Shown: positions 23,960 through 33,024, counted from the first letter of the stretch. The stretch: DNA of 39,422 nt from DASYVD01 sp050693035 (GCA_050693035.1 JBOGWB010000062.1:1-39422); one strand, 5' to 3'. Translations and numbers: made by a program. Notes: a model not told the origin generated them from the sequence alone.

Positions 23960-24414
23960 CCTACGCGCCCCCCGAGGAGGAGCTCCGGGCCATCCTCGAC
24001 GGCACGCGCACGATCGCCGTGGTGGGACTGTCGAGCAGCCCGAAGCGCGACTCGTACGGCGTGGCGAGCTTCCTCCAAGCCCGAGGGTTCCGGATCGTGC
24101 CGGTCAACCCGAACGAGACGGAGGTGCTCGGGGAGACCGCCTACCCGACCCTGCTCGACGTGCCCGACCCGGTCGACCTGGTGAACGTGTTCCGCCGGCC
24201 GTCCGCGACGCCCCCCGTCGCCGAGCAGGCGGTGGCCATCGGTGCGCCTGTTCTGTGGCTCCAGCTCGGGATCGAGAACGACGAGGCCCGGCGTATCGCG
24301 GAGGACGCGGGGCTCGTGGTGATCATGGATCTGTGCATCAGGACCGTGGTGGCCCGGTTCGAGCTGGAGGAGGCCACCCGACGGGACGACGAAACCAGAG
24401 CACAAGGAGGCTGA
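23956..24414 (+). CDS. CoA-binding domain protein (YccU type)
   Basis: A 152-residue stand-alone CoA-binding, Rossmann-fold protein. Landmarks are AVVGLSSSPKRDSYGVASFL at the nucleotide loop and FRIVPVNPNETEVLG and VDLVNVFRRP further on, all typical of the YccU/CoA_binding_2 family. The biochemical role of the family is not settled. It begins with GTG overlapping the Nudix stop; the frame extends upstream but that part is a Nudix shadow. It is followed by AAGGAGG and a small DUF4177 gene. Confidence 0.9.
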   Translation: MTYAPPEEELRAILDGTRTIAVVGLSSSPKRDSYGVASFLQARGFRIVPVNPNETEVLGETAYPTLLDVPDPVDLVNVFRRPSATPPVAEQAVAIGAPVLWLQLGIENDEARRIAEDAGLVVIMDLCIRTVVARFELEEATRRDDETRAQGG

Positions 24415-24417
24415 GCG

Positions 24418-24567
24418 ATGCAGAAGTGGGAATACGCCACCGTTCCGCTGATCGAGCATGCCACCGGCGAGATCCTGAACAACTGGGGGGACGACGGGTG
24501 GGAGCTGGTCGGCGTACTCCAGCAGCCTCAGGGTCTGATCGCCTACCTCAAGCGGCCCAAGGCGTGA
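24418..24567 (+). CDS. Small DUF4177 protein
   Basis: A 49-residue protein. It begins MQKWEYATVPLIEH and contains ILNNWGDDGWELVGVL and a C-terminal AYLKRPKA, the core of the DUF4177 family; function unknown. The ATG is three bases past the CoA-binding protein stop, with AAGGAGG about seven bases upstream. The stop overlaps the GTG of the PQQ-type enzyme gene. It is too short for many gene finders but is well supported by sequence and by tight coupling on both sides. Confidence 0.88.
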   Translation: MQKWEYATVPLIEHATGEILNNWGDDGWELVGVLQQPQGLIAYLKRPKA

Positions 24568-25796
24568 GGCGGCTCGCCCCGGTGGGGGCGTGTCTCGCCG
24601 CCGTGCTCGTCCTGACGGCCTGCGGCGGCGATCCGGAGGCTGGGCCGACCACCTCGAGCCCGTCTCCGGGGCGAACCTGGGCACCGTCACCGACGGGGGA
24701 GCCGGAGGAACGGTTCGACCCCAGGGGGGTCCGCCTGGGGCTCCGCACGGTCGCTCGGGGATTCAGCGCCCCGTTGCTCGTAACTCACGCCGGGGATGGC
24801 ACCGGGAGGCTGTTCGTCGTGGAGCAGGTCGGGCGGATCAGGGTGCTGAGAGATGGCCGGGTCCAAGGAGAGCCGTTCCTCGACATCGCCTCGCTGGTGA
24901 CCGCAGGCGGCGAACAGGGGCTCCTCGGCCTGGCGTTCCACCCGCGGTTCGAGTCCAACGGCCGGTTCTTCGTGAACTACACCGACCGCGCCGGAGATAC
25001 CGTGATCGCCGAGTACCGGGCGAGGGGAGGAGCGAACCGCGCGGACCCCGGCTCGGCCCGAGTGCTGTTGCGCGTCGATCAGCCGTTCTCGAACCACAAC
25101 GGGGGGGCCCTGGCCTTCGGGCCCGACGGCTTCCTGTACGTCGCGACGGGCGACGGCGGCAGCGGGGGCGACCCCATGGGGAACGGCCGGCGGCTGGACA
25201 CGCTGCTCGGCAAGCTCCTGCGCATCGACGTCGACCGGGGCCGTCCCTACGGGATCCCGGAGGACAACCCGTTCCTCGGGCGTTCCGGCGCCCGCCCGGA
25301 GATCTGGGCTTTCGGCCTCCGGAATCCCTGGCGGCTGAGCTTCGACCGTCAGACCGGGGACCTGTGGATCGGGGACGTCGGGCAGGGAGAGCTGGAGGAG
25401 ATCGACCGGGCTTGGGCGGGGCGGGCAGGCGGCCAGAACTACGGGTGGAACGTGATGGAGGGCACCCAGTGCTTCTCTCCACCGGATGGCTGCGACCGCG
25501 ACGGATTGGTCCGCCCGGTCGCCGTGTATCCGACCCGGCTCGGATGCGCGGTGATCGGGGGCTACGTGTACCGGGGAGCCCGGTTCCCCGCCCTCCAGGG
25601 CGGCTACTTCTTCGCCGACTTCTGCGCGGGGGTCGTCTTCGCCATCGACTCGGGCGGCCGGGGTCCGCGAGAGCCGGTGATCCTCCTCGACACCAACCAT
25701 GCCATCAGCTCGTTCGGCGAGGACGAGCAGGGCGAGCTATACCTCACCGACCTCCAGGGCGGCGAGGTCCTCCAGGTCACCGGGGAGCGCCGGTAG
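24564..25796 (+). CDS. PQQ-dependent sugar dehydrogenase-like lipoprotein (glucose/sorbosone dehydrogenase family)
   Basis: A 410-residue exported beta-propeller of the soluble aldose dehydrogenase (Asd/YliI, Hhip-like) family. These enzymes oxidise aldoses to lactones using PQQ. The lipobox VLVLTAC gives Cys20, followed by a Ser/Pro/Thr-rich tether. Active-site features are HNGGALAFGPDG (catalytic His), ATGDGGSGGD and FGLRNPWRLSFD (PQQ-binding Arg). The GTG start overlaps the DUF4177 stop. No PQQ biosynthesis genes lie in the window. The gene ends just before a strong hairpin shared with the convergent phosphatase gene. Confidence 0.88.
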   Translation: MRRLAPVGACLAAVLVLTACGGDPEAGPTTSSPSPGRTWAPSPTGEPEERFDPRGVRLGLRTVARGFSAPLLVTHAGDGTGRLFVVEQVGRIRVLRDGRVQGEPFLDIASLVTAGGEQGLLGLAFHPRFESNGRFFVNYTDRAGDTVIAEYRARGGANRADPGSARVLLRVDQPFSNHNGGALAFGPDGFLYVATGDGGSGGDPMGNGRRLDTLLGKLLRIDVDRGRPYGIPEDNPFLGRSGARPEIWAFGLRNPWRLSFDRQTGDLWIGDVGQGELEEIDRAWAGRAGGQNYGWNVMEGTQCFSPPDGCDRDGLVRPVAVYPTRLGCAVIGGYVYRGARFPALQGGYFFADFCAGVVFAIDSGGRGPREPVILLDTNHAISSFGEDEQGELYLTDLQGGEVLQVTGERR

Positions 25797-25802
25797 GCGA
25801 AA

Positions 25803-25832
25803 AGAGGGAGCGGCCCGAAGGCCGCCCCCTCT
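25803..25832. terminator. Bidirectional terminator hairpin between convergent genes
   Basis: A 13-bp stem with one mismatch (AGAGGGAGCGGCC against GGCCGCCCCCTCT) and a CGAA tetraloop lies seven bases past the stop of the PQQ-type gene. It is 17 bases beyond the stop of the convergent phosphatase fusion. AAA precedes it on the plus strand. It is the clearest terminator in the window. Confidence 0.85.
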
Positions 25833-25848
25833 CCGCGTGCGACTCGCG

Positions 25849-28800
25849 CTACGGGATGATCGTGGGGCAGGGCGGAGCGGTGGCCGGATCGGAGTCCGTG
25901 CACACGATGCGCCCCTGGATCGACGGGCTGATCGGCGTGTTCGCGGTGATGTGGTCCGCGACCACCTGCTCCATGATGTCCCGCGACGTGGCCCGGGACG
26001 CCACGTTCGGGTACCCGTCGCCGCCGGCCGCCATGAAATCGTTGATGGCGATCAGGTAGCTGGCCGAGGCGTTGAAGCTGACCGGCGTCGCCGTGCACGA
26101 TCCGTCCGCGTTGGCCGCGGTCGCCCCGGTAACCCGGCTGCCCGGGGCGGCCTGGATGTCGTACGTGAAGCACAACCCCGCGACCTGTGGGAACCGTCCG
26201 TTGGCGGCGGGCATTTGGGACACGCCGTTCTCCAGCATGGTCTTCAGTTCGGCGCCCGTCACCGTGACCGTCGACACCACGTTCCCGAACGGCAGCACCG
26301 TGACCACCTGGCCTCGGGTGATCCTGAAGGGCGGCGGCTCACCCGCGCCGTACGGCGGGCAGAAGTCGTTCGGGTTGTCCGTGCTGGGGCACGTCAGGTC
26401 GGCCCGGATGCCGCCCGAGTTGGTGATGGCGAAGTCGACGCCGGCGTAGGCCCCTTGCATGGCGTCCGTGATGACGTTGCCGATCTTCGACTCGCACAGG
26501 CGGCCGTCGGACCGTCCGCATGAGTCCGAGCGGGGGATGGCCACGGTCGACTGACCGATCTCCTGGTTCAGCTCCTCGGCGAGCTCCTCGTTGCGCTCGT
26601 CGATGAAGGCCTGGATGTCCGGGTCCGGGGGGACGCCCAGGTTCCAGGGCCTGTGGTTGGCTGCGCTCGTGTACACGAGACGCGCGCCCTGGAACACTAG
26701 CCGCAGGTCCGAGAACCTCACTCCCCGAGACAGGTTCTCGACGACGAGGATGCTCCGGCCGTCGGCGCCGGTGAGCCTCGTGTTGAGCTGGAAGTTGGTG
26801 TGGTCCCCGATCAGGACGTCGACGCCGCGGAGCCGCGCGGCGATGTCAACGAGCCGGCCGAACGGGTTCCCGTCGGCGTCGAACCCGCCGATGCCCTCAT
26901 GGCCCATGGCGATGATGGCGTCCGCGCCCCGAGACCGGAGACGGGCGGCTTGGCGATTCACCGACCTGGCGATGGGCCTGATCTTGATGTCACCGAGCGA
27001 GCCCGGCTTGGTCAGCACGGGGATGTCTCGATTCGAGAACCCCACCAAGCCGACACTGAGCCCGGGGGCGCCGCCCGAGACCCGCAAGGACGGGCGGAAC
27101 CAGCCGTGCGGGGGTCGGTTGGTCCTCTCCACTAGGTTGGCCGACAGGAACGGGTAGTTCGCCCGTCGGGCCAGCCGGGCCATGTGCCGTTCGCCTCGGT
27201 CGAAGTTGTGATTGCCGAGGCCGTCCGCCTTGAAGCCCATCATGTTCATGACGTCGATCGTGGGGCTGTCCGGCGGCGTGGCGATGGTGGAGATGGGTGG
27301 GGTTGCCCCGACGGCATCGCCCGCCGTCACCAGGTAGGTCCGGCCGCTGGAGCGGGCCCGGTACCCATCGAAGTAGGTGTCGAGGAACGCGGCGCCGCCG
27401 ACGTTGGCGAAAACGTTGTTCTCGACGAACTCGCTGATCGGGACCAGTTGGCCGTGGAAGTCGGAGATGTTGAGGATCTGCACTTCCTGGTAGGGCCCCG
27501 TGTTGAAGATGTCGAAGAGGACGCGCCCTTCGGACTGCTGAGGGGGATCGATGCCCAGGGCGAAGGCCACGGTGGGCGCGAAGTCGATCGATGAGCCGCC
27601 GTGCACGACCGTGCGTCGGATCGTCGGGCCCGCGGCGAAGAACGACGGACGGATGTTGATGTTCCGCTCCAGGTCCACCTCGTCCGGCAAGAAGCCGTGC
27701 TGCCCGAAGAAGACGGCGTCCTGGACGGCGCCCTCGCCCGGCTCGGCCGCGTCGAACTGGTAGGGCGGCGCCGAGAACACCACCACGTCGCCGGTCCGGG
27801 TGGGGTGGGCCATGTTCAGGGTATTGCCGTCACCGGCGTCGACCGACTGGACGTCCTCCTTCCGCAGGGCGGCCCGAATCACGGTCGCTCCGGGATTCTC
27901 CGGGTCCTGGAGATCCAGGAACGCGTCGATGATGTCCTGGCGCACGGACTCGTAGTCGGCGGCGGCCACCCCAACCATCGACGAGGTCGGCCTGGGATCC
28001 CGGCCCTCCAGCCGGATATAGATCTGCGCGGTCCCGCCCGCCCAGCAGGCCTTGGCGTGCTGGACGGTGTCGGCCGTGGCCGGACGGCAGTTGGAGGTCT
28101 GGTTGGTGCTAATCAGGCCGAGGTCCTCGAGCGGCTGGCTACCCTCGAGGGCCTTCCACTGCGGGACGAATCCATGGTCGCTGGAGGCGAACACGGCGGC
28201 GTTCGCGGGCATGAGGCTCTTCGCTCTGGCCAGCACGAGGTCGGCACCCCGGTACGCCCGCCGGATGAACCGGCGGCGCTCGGTCAGCCGTCCGTCGGCC
28301 ACTCCGTCCCGGTTGACATCGTCGAACACCTCGGCGCCGGGCGTGATCAGGGCCAGGAACTGGTGCTGGAACTCGTCGGTCACCGGGTACCCGGCGAACA
28401 GGACGTGCGGGTTATAGACCCGGTCGATGTAGCCCATCATCGGAAGGTGGGCATCCTCCCACATCAGCCCCTGCTCGACGTAGGTCTCCTCGAAGACGAT
28501 CCCAGCCTCCAGCGGTGCGAAGTCCGCGGCGGTCGAGGTGGGGAAGTTCTCCGCCAGGTAGTCCTCGAACTCTCCGGTGGCATAGCCGGCCTCGGGGGGC
28601 CAGTCGGGCCATCCGGCCTGGACCCGGGTGACGCTCTGGTGGAACAGGCGGAACTGGGACGCGTCGTCGTTGAGCTCCTCCAGCTTCACCAGCATCCCCC
28701 CGGTCTTGCCGTTCAGGGGATCGGTCGGGCTGCTCGCGATAGTGAGCTTGATGTCCGCCCACTCGCCCTCCGTGAGGTCCGCCGCGGCCTGGCTGCCGTC

Positions 28801-29580
28801 CTTCGCGGCGGACTGGGGGGCGAGCAGGGCGTGGTCGTAGTTGGTCGTGTCGTCGTCGGAGGAATCGTAGATGTAGACGTCGTGGCTGTACTCCGTCTTC
28901 ACGACGCCGAAGTCGCGGACGATCATCAGGGTCTCGAGCGCCGGGCTGAAGGACGGAGGGACGTTCGTCCAGCCCACCGCGGGGACGAGGTCGTTGACGT
29001 CGTAGTCCAGGCCGAACGCCGCGATGAAGTCAGGGTCGTCCTCGGGACGCTCGTAGTTCGTGGTGACGCCTCGGGAGGAGCGGAAGTTGCGGAAGTCGAT
29101 CCAGGGCCCGGTCATGGTGCTCCGTCGGGCGCCCACCCATTCCACGGAAGCAACTCGCTTGCCGGCGCGCTCGGCGGCCGCCATCAGGGTGTCCGCTTGC
29201 AGGACACCGGCGTCGGCGAAGCCGGTCCTCGACGACCACGTCGCGCCGTTCCTGTGGAAGGTGTTGTTCGTGGACCCGTGGGCGTTGGCTCCGGCCCCGG
29301 TGGCCAGCGTGTACCAGCCCACCCCGGTGTTGTTCGGGAGGGCCGGGGTAAGGCCGTTCGCCCCACGGGCGCCCCGCAGGATCATCTGCCTGAACGTCGG
29401 CATGGCCCCCTGCGAGGCGTAGCGCTCCACCAGGTCGGGGCGCAGTCCGTCCGACGCGAACACCACCGCTGTCGCGGTGGTCCGGTGGGCGGCGTTCGAT
29501 ACCGACGGGCTCCCCAGCGGGACGAGGGAAGCGATAAGGGCGAAGCTGACGGCGATGGCGAGACGGGTGCGTCGAAGCAC
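25849..29580 (-). CDS. Secreted two-domain phosphatase: alkaline-phosphatase/phosphodiesterase domain fused to 5'-nucleotidase
   Basis: A 1243-residue exported protein with a signal peptide cleaved near residue 30 (SVSNA). Residues about 35-660 form an alkaline-phosphatase-superfamily domain: FASDGLRPDLV (metal Asp), PALPNNTGVGWYTLATG (probable Thr nucleophile), TDEFQHQF, ASSDHGFVPQ and FGQHGFLPDE. From about residue 696 comes a UshA-like metallophosphatase: NISDFHGQL, GNHNFDRG, MGHEGIGG and GDHTNF. Its substrate-binding C-terminal domain follows (NSGGIRADL, VLPFGNVVSTVTVTG, FMAAGGDGYP). Both halves keep their metal ligands. Together they could strip phosphate from extracellular nucleotides in two steps. 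The GTG start has GAGGAGG upstream. Each half is usually a separate protein. Confidence 0.9.
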   Translation of the reverse strand: MLRRTRLAIAVSFALIASLVPLGSPSVSNAAHRTTATAVVFASDGLRPDLVERYASQGAMPTFRQMILRGARGANGLTPALPNNTGVGWYTLATGAGANAHGSTNNTFHRNGATWSSRTGFADAGVLQADTLMAAAERAGKRVASVEWVGARRSTMTGPWIDFRNFRSSRGVTTNYERPEDDPDFIAAFGLDYDVNDLVPAVGWTNVPPSFSPALETLMIVRDFGVVKTEYSHDVYIYDSSDDDTTNYDHALLAPQSAAKDGSQAAADLTEGEWADIKLTIASSPTDPLNGKTGGMLVKLEELNDDASQFRLFHQSVTRVQAGWPDWPPEAGYATGEFEDYLAENFPTSTAADFAPLEAGIVFEETYVEQGLMWEDAHLPMMGYIDRVYNPHVLFAGYPVTDEFQHQFLALITPGAEVFDDVNRDGVADGRLTERRRFIRRAYRGADLVLARAKSLMPANAAVFASSDHGFVPQWKALEGSQPLEDLGLISTNQTSNCRPATADTVQHAKACWAGGTAQIYIRLEGRDPRPTSSMVGVAAADYESVRQDIIDAFLDLQDPENPGATVIRAALRKEDVQSVDAGDGNTLNMAHPTRTGDVVVFSAPPYQFDAAEPGEGAVQDAVFFGQHGFLPDEVDLERNINIRPSFFAAGPTIRRTVVHGGSSIDFAPTVAFALGIDPPQQSEGRVLFDIFNTGPYQEVQILNISDFHGQLVPISEFVENNVFANVGGAAFLDTYFDGYRARSSGRTYLVTAGDAVGATPPISTIATPPDSPTIDVMNMMGFKADGLGNHNFDRGERHMARLARRANYPFLSANLVERTNRPPHGWFRPSLRVSGGAPGLSVGLVGFSNRDIPVLTKPGSLGDIKIRPIARSVNRQAARLRSRGADAIIAMGHEGIGGFDADGNPFGRLVDIAARLRGVDVLIGDHTNFQLNTRLTGADGRSILVVENLSRGVRFSDLRLVFQGARLVYTSAANHRPWNLGVPPDPDIQAFIDERNEELAEELNQEIGQSTVAIPRSDSCGRSDGRLCESKIGNVITDAMQGAYAGVDFAITNSGGIRADLTCPSTDNPNDFCPPYGAGEPPPFRITRGQVVTVLPFGNVVSTVTVTGAELKTMLENGVSQMPAANGRFPQVAGLCFTYDIQAAPGSRVTGATAANADGSCTATPVSFNASASYLIAINDFMAAGGDGYPNVASRATSRDIMEQVVADHITANTPISPSIQGRIVCTDSDPATAPPCPTIIP

Positions 29581-29650
29581 GGCGACCTCCTCGTGTATGG
29601 CCAGGTCCGAGTACGACCCGAGGGAAGGATGTCCCCACGGGAGCAGGACT

Positions 29651-29680
29651 GTCCTATCGCCCGGAGTGCTGAACGGTCAA
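29651..29680 (-). promoter_or_regulatory. Promoter of the phosphatase fusion gene
   Basis: On the minus strand TTGACC (29680-29675), an 18-base spacer, then TAGGAC (29656-29651). The GTG start at 29580 lies about 65 bases beyond the expected transcription start. The rest of the 29581-29764 gap shows no gene; I found no recognisable phosphate box. Confidence 0.45.
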
Positions 29681-29764
29681 GCAGAGGAGGGCGCCGAACC
29701 GGGCGTTTCACCGCCAATGGGACGGAAAACTGCCCGGAAGGACTAGGAAGGATGGGAGGGGTCG

Positions 29765-31813
29765 TCAGCCTTCGCTCTCGCCGTCACCCGGGGACGTGGG
29801 GGACGGGGACGGCTTGGGAGACGGCTCTGGCTTGGGCGGCTTCGGCTTCTCCTTTGGCTTGTCGTCCCGGGGCTTCGGTTCGAGAGAAGGCGAAGGCGAC
29901 GGCGACGGGGCCCTGCGGATGACCTCCCCGGTGAGCTGCGGGGTTGGGAATCCCGCGAGGTCCCGCCCTCCGAGGGCCGCGGCCATGAAGTCGTGCCAGA
30001 TGCGAGCGGGATACGAGCCGCCCGTCACGTTGATCCCATGGAGGCCCGCCATGGAAACCCGTCCCTGCGGGTAGCCCATCTGCACGCATGTCACCAGCAC
30101 CACCGTGCCCCCGCAGAACCAGGCATCCGACCAGTCGTCCGTGGTTCCGGTCTTGCCGAAGATCGGCGGACCGAAGTTCGCCGCCGTCCCCGTCCCGCAA
30201 CACACCACCCGCTGGAGCGCGTAGACGACCTGCCAGGCGTCGTTGGCGTCCATCACCCGCTTGCCCTTGGGGTTGTGGCGGTACACCACCCTCCCGTCCG
30301 TGGTCTTGATCACGCGGACGGCCGTGAGAGGCATCCGAAGACCGCCCGAGGCGAGCGTTGAGAACGCGTGGGTCATCTCCAGGGTGGAGACCTCCTCGAC
30401 GCCAAGGGTGATCGAGCACACCGCGTCGAGCTTGCTGCGGATCCCCAAGCGGTGGGCCACGTCCACGACGTTCTCTGGTCCCACCTCCACCACGAGCTGG
30501 GCGAAGATCGTGTTGACCGAGTTGGCCGTGGCCGAGACAAGGTCCATCGTCCCGAACCCCGAGTCGGAGTAGTTCGACGGCGACCACAGCCCGGTCGGCC
30601 CCATGCACCGCGGGTCCTTGATCGTGATCCGGCCGGGGCCACCGAACGTCGAGTTCAGGGAGATGCCTTTCTCCACGGCCGCCGCGACGGTGAACATCTT
30701 GAACGCGGAGCCCGTCTGCCGGCCGGTGCCGCCCTGGCCGGTGGCCAGGTTCACCTTCGAGTAGCGATCCACCTTCTTGGGGGCGAAGAAATCGCGTCCC
30801 CCCACCATGGCCTTGATCTGGCCGTTGCGCGGGTCGATCGCCACCAATGAGACGTAGGGATCGGTCACGGAGGGCAGATGGTTCTGGATCGCCCGCTCGG
30901 CCGCCCGCTGCATCCGGAGGTCGACGGTGGAATAGACGCGCAGGCCTCCCTCGAACACCTTCCGGTATCGTTGTCGCGCGGTCTTGCCAAGCTGGCGGTC
31001 GTGCAAGAGCCGGCGCTTGAGATAGTCGACGAAGTACGGCGCGGGATAGGCCTGGAACCGCTGGCGGAACCTGATCCCGAGCTTCCGCTCGGCGGCCTGC
31101 CCGAACTCCTCCCGATCGATCATCCCCAGCTCGAACATCTTGTCCAGGACGACCTCCCGTCGGGCCCGGGCGTCCTTCGGCCGGTCCACCGGGTCGTAGC
31201 GGTCGGGGTTGCGGATGAGCCCCGCGAGGAGAGCCGCCTGAGTGAGCCCGAGCTTGGACGCGGGAACGCCGAAGAAGCGCTTCGCCGCAGCCTGGATCCC
31301 GTAGGCGCCCTTCCCGAAGTACACGGTGTTCAGGTAGAGCTCGAGGATCTGCTCCTTCGAGAGCTTCTCTTCGAGCTGCCAGGCCAGGGAGGCTTCCTTG
31401 AGCTTTCGCTCGAGGGTCTGCTCGTCCCCGACGATGGTCTGCTTCACGTATTGCTGGGTGATGGTCGAGCCGCCCTCGGCGATCCCCCCCGTCTTCGCGT
31501 TCACGTACGCGGCCCGGAGGATGGCCTTCACGTCGATCCCGCGGTGCGACCAGAACCGCTCGTCCTCGATGGCTACGACGGCGTCCTGGACCACCTTGGG
31601 GATCCGCCCGAGGGGCACGACCACCCGGTCGATCTCCGCGTGGAGCCGGGTGATGGGCGTGCCGTCCGCCCCGTAGACGATGGAGGTCTGCTCGAGCGGC
31701 CGGGAGTTCTTCGTCTCTTCCTCCAGCTTGGGCAGCTGGCACGCCGCTGCGGCCATGGCCATCGCGGCCATGGCGGCCACGAAACGAGGTCGAAGAGACG
31801 GAGGTGCCCGCAT
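29765..31813 (-). CDS. Bifunctional penicillin-binding protein (class A: glycosyltransferase and transpeptidase)
   Basis: A 682-residue peptidoglycan synthase. The GT51 glycosyltransferase domain (about residues 50-230) has AIEDERFWSHRGID with its catalytic Glu and EGGSTITQQYVKQ. The transpeptidase domain (about 320-610) has Ser369-x-x-Lys372 (TGSAFKM), SVN at 432 and KTG at 554. The C-terminus is Pro/Ser/Lys-rich and disordered. The N-terminus is unusual: instead of a cytoplasmic part and a long membrane helix it is short, Ala/Met-rich and ends AAAACQLPK, like a lipoprotein signal with Cys25. It starts with ATG seven bases after TATAGT and without a ribosome site. Confidence 0.93.
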   Translation of the reverse strand: MRAPPSLRPRFVAAMAAMAMAAAACQLPKLEEETKNSRPLEQTSIVYGADGTPITRLHAEIDRVVVPLGRIPKVVQDAVVAIEDERFWSHRGIDVKAILRAAYVNAKTGGIAEGGSTITQQYVKQTIVGDEQTLERKLKEASLAWQLEEKLSKEQILELYLNTVYFGKGAYGIQAAAKRFFGVPASKLGLTQAALLAGLIRNPDRYDPVDRPKDARARREVVLDKMFELGMIDREEFGQAAERKLGIRFRQRFQAYPAPYFVDYLKRRLLHDRQLGKTARQRYRKVFEGGLRVYSTVDLRMQRAAERAIQNHLPSVTDPYVSLVAIDPRNGQIKAMVGGRDFFAPKKVDRYSKVNLATGQGGTGRQTGSAFKMFTVAAAVEKGISLNSTFGGPGRITIKDPRCMGPTGLWSPSNYSDSGFGTMDLVSATANSVNTIFAQLVVEVGPENVVDVAHRLGIRSKLDAVCSITLGVEEVSTLEMTHAFSTLASGGLRMPLTAVRVIKTTDGRVVYRHNPKGKRVMDANDAWQVVYALQRVVCCGTGTAANFGPPIFGKTGTTDDWSDAWFCGGTVVLVTCVQMGYPQGRVSMAGLHGINVTGGSYPARIWHDFMAAALGGRDLAGFPTPQLTGEVIRRAPSPSPSPSLEPKPRDDKPKEKPKPPKPEPSPKPSPSPTSPGDGESEG

Positions 31814-31820
31814 GGCTCCG

Positions 31821-31826
31821 ACTATA
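31821..31826 (-). promoter_or_regulatory. -10 box (TATAGT) of the penicillin-binding protein gene
   Basis: TATAGT on the minus strand ends seven bases before the ATG at 31813, which predicts a leaderless or nearly leaderless mRNA. TTGCCT lies 19 bases further upstream and is a poor -35. Confidence 0.55.
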
Positions 31827-31868
31827 CCCGCCCGACGCCCTGACCAGGCAAGGGAATGCGGGTTCGGC

Positions 31869-33020
31869 TCAGCCGAGGGCCTGTTGCAGGTCGGCCACGA
31901 GATCGTCGGGATGCTCGATGCCGACCGACAACCGAACCAGGGCTGCCGGAACCTCCAGAGGAGAGCCCGCCACGCTGGCGTGGGTCATGGGGCCCGGGAC
32001 CTCGATGAGGGACTCCACCCCTCCCAGCGACTCGCCCAGGAAGAACAGCCGGGTGGCCTCGGCCACCCGGATGGCCTCTTCCGGGCTGTCCATCTCGAAC
32101 GAAAGCATCCCGCCGAAGCCGTCCATCTGGCGGGCGGCGACCTCATTGCCGGGGTGTCCGGCGAGGCCGGGGTAATGGACCCTGGCTACCTTGGGGTGAC
32201 CAGCCAGGAACTCCGCCACCCGGCGGGCCCCCCGGCAGTGGGCCTCCATCCGGACGGCCAACGTCTTCAACCCGCGAAGCGCCAGGTAGCAGTCCATCGG
32301 GCCGGGCACGGCCCCCACCGAGTTCTGGAGGAACGCCAGCCGCTCGGCGAGCTCCTCTTCCCGGACGACGACGGCCCCTCCGACGAGGTCGGAGTGGCCG
32401 CCGATGTACTTGGTGACGGAATGGACCACCACGTCCGCCCCCAGCTCGAGGGGCCGCTGGAGGTAGGGGGTGGCGAAGGTGTTGTCGACCACGCACCACG
32501 CCCCGGCGCGGTGGGCGATCTCGGCGGTGAGGGCGATGTCCGCCACCTTGAGGAGCGGATTCGACGGGGACTCGACCCACACGACCCGGGTCTCCTCGCG
32601 GACCGCCTTCCGAAGCGCGTCGGGGTCGGTCATGTCGACCGTATCGAAGGAGAGGCCCCACCCGCCGAGGACCCGTGCCAGAAGACGATAGGTCCCCCCG
32701 TAGACGTCGTCGGGAAGGAGGACGTGGTCTCCCGGCCGGAGCAGCAACAGCAGCGTGGACTCCGCTGCCATCCCCGAGGCGAAGCACAGCGCCCTGGTGC
32801 CGGCCTCGAGCGACGCGAGCACGCTCTGGAGGGCCTCCCGGGTCGGGTTCCCGCCTCGAGCGTAGTCGTAGACCTTCGGCTTCCCCACGCCCTCCTGGAC
32901 GTACGTGGATGTCTGAAAGATGGGAACGTTCACCGCCCCGTAGAGCGGCTCGGGATCCTGGCCCACGTGGATGGCCCGGGTCTCGAACCTCATGGCCTCG
33001 TCGTGTTCACGATCCGGCAT
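31869..33020 (-). CDS. Cystathionine gamma-lyase/gamma-synthase (Cys/Met metabolism PLP enzyme)
   Basis: A 383-residue PLP enzyme of the Cys/Met metabolism family. The PLP Lys is Lys204 in HSVTKYIGGHSD; VVDNTFATPYLQRP and YDYARGGNPTREALQ are further family marks. The ATG at 33020 has GGGGAG seven bases upstream; an internal ATG at 32993 (MRFETRAIHVG) is an alternative. It follows the cystathionine beta-synthase stop by four bases, so the pair most likely runs reverse transsulfuration: homocysteine plus serine to cystathionine, then to cysteine. Gamma-synthase activity cannot be excluded from sequence. Confidence 0.92.
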   Translation of the reverse strand: MPDREHDEAMRFETRAIHVGQDPEPLYGAVNVPIFQTSTYVQEGVGKPKVYDYARGGNPTREALQSVLASLEAGTRALCFASGMAAESTLLLLLRPGDHVLLPDDVYGGTYRLLARVLGGWGLSFDTVDMTDPDALRKAVREETRVVWVESPSNPLLKVADIALTAEIAHRAGAWCVVDNTFATPYLQRPLELGADVVVHSVTKYIGGHSDLVGGAVVVREEELAERLAFLQNSVGAVPGPMDCYLALRGLKTLAVRMEAHCRGARRVAEFLAGHPKVARVHYPGLAGHPGNEVAARQMDGFGGMLSFEMDSPEEAIRVAEATRLFFLGESLGGVESLIEVPGPMTHASVAGSPLEVPAALVRLSVGIEHPDDLVADLQQALG

Positions 33021-33024
33021 GCAC

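Noticed and set aside
24255..24563. Upstream extension of the PQQ-type gene
   Set aside because: The extension is a shadow of the CoA-binding and DUF4177 genes; the GTG with lipoprotein signal at 24564 explains the protein.
27601..29922. 773-residue open frame on the plus strand opposite the phosphatase fusion
   Set aside because: High-G+C antisense shadow: Val/Gly/Arg-rich composition, no recognisable domain, while the minus strand encodes complete phosphatase motifs.
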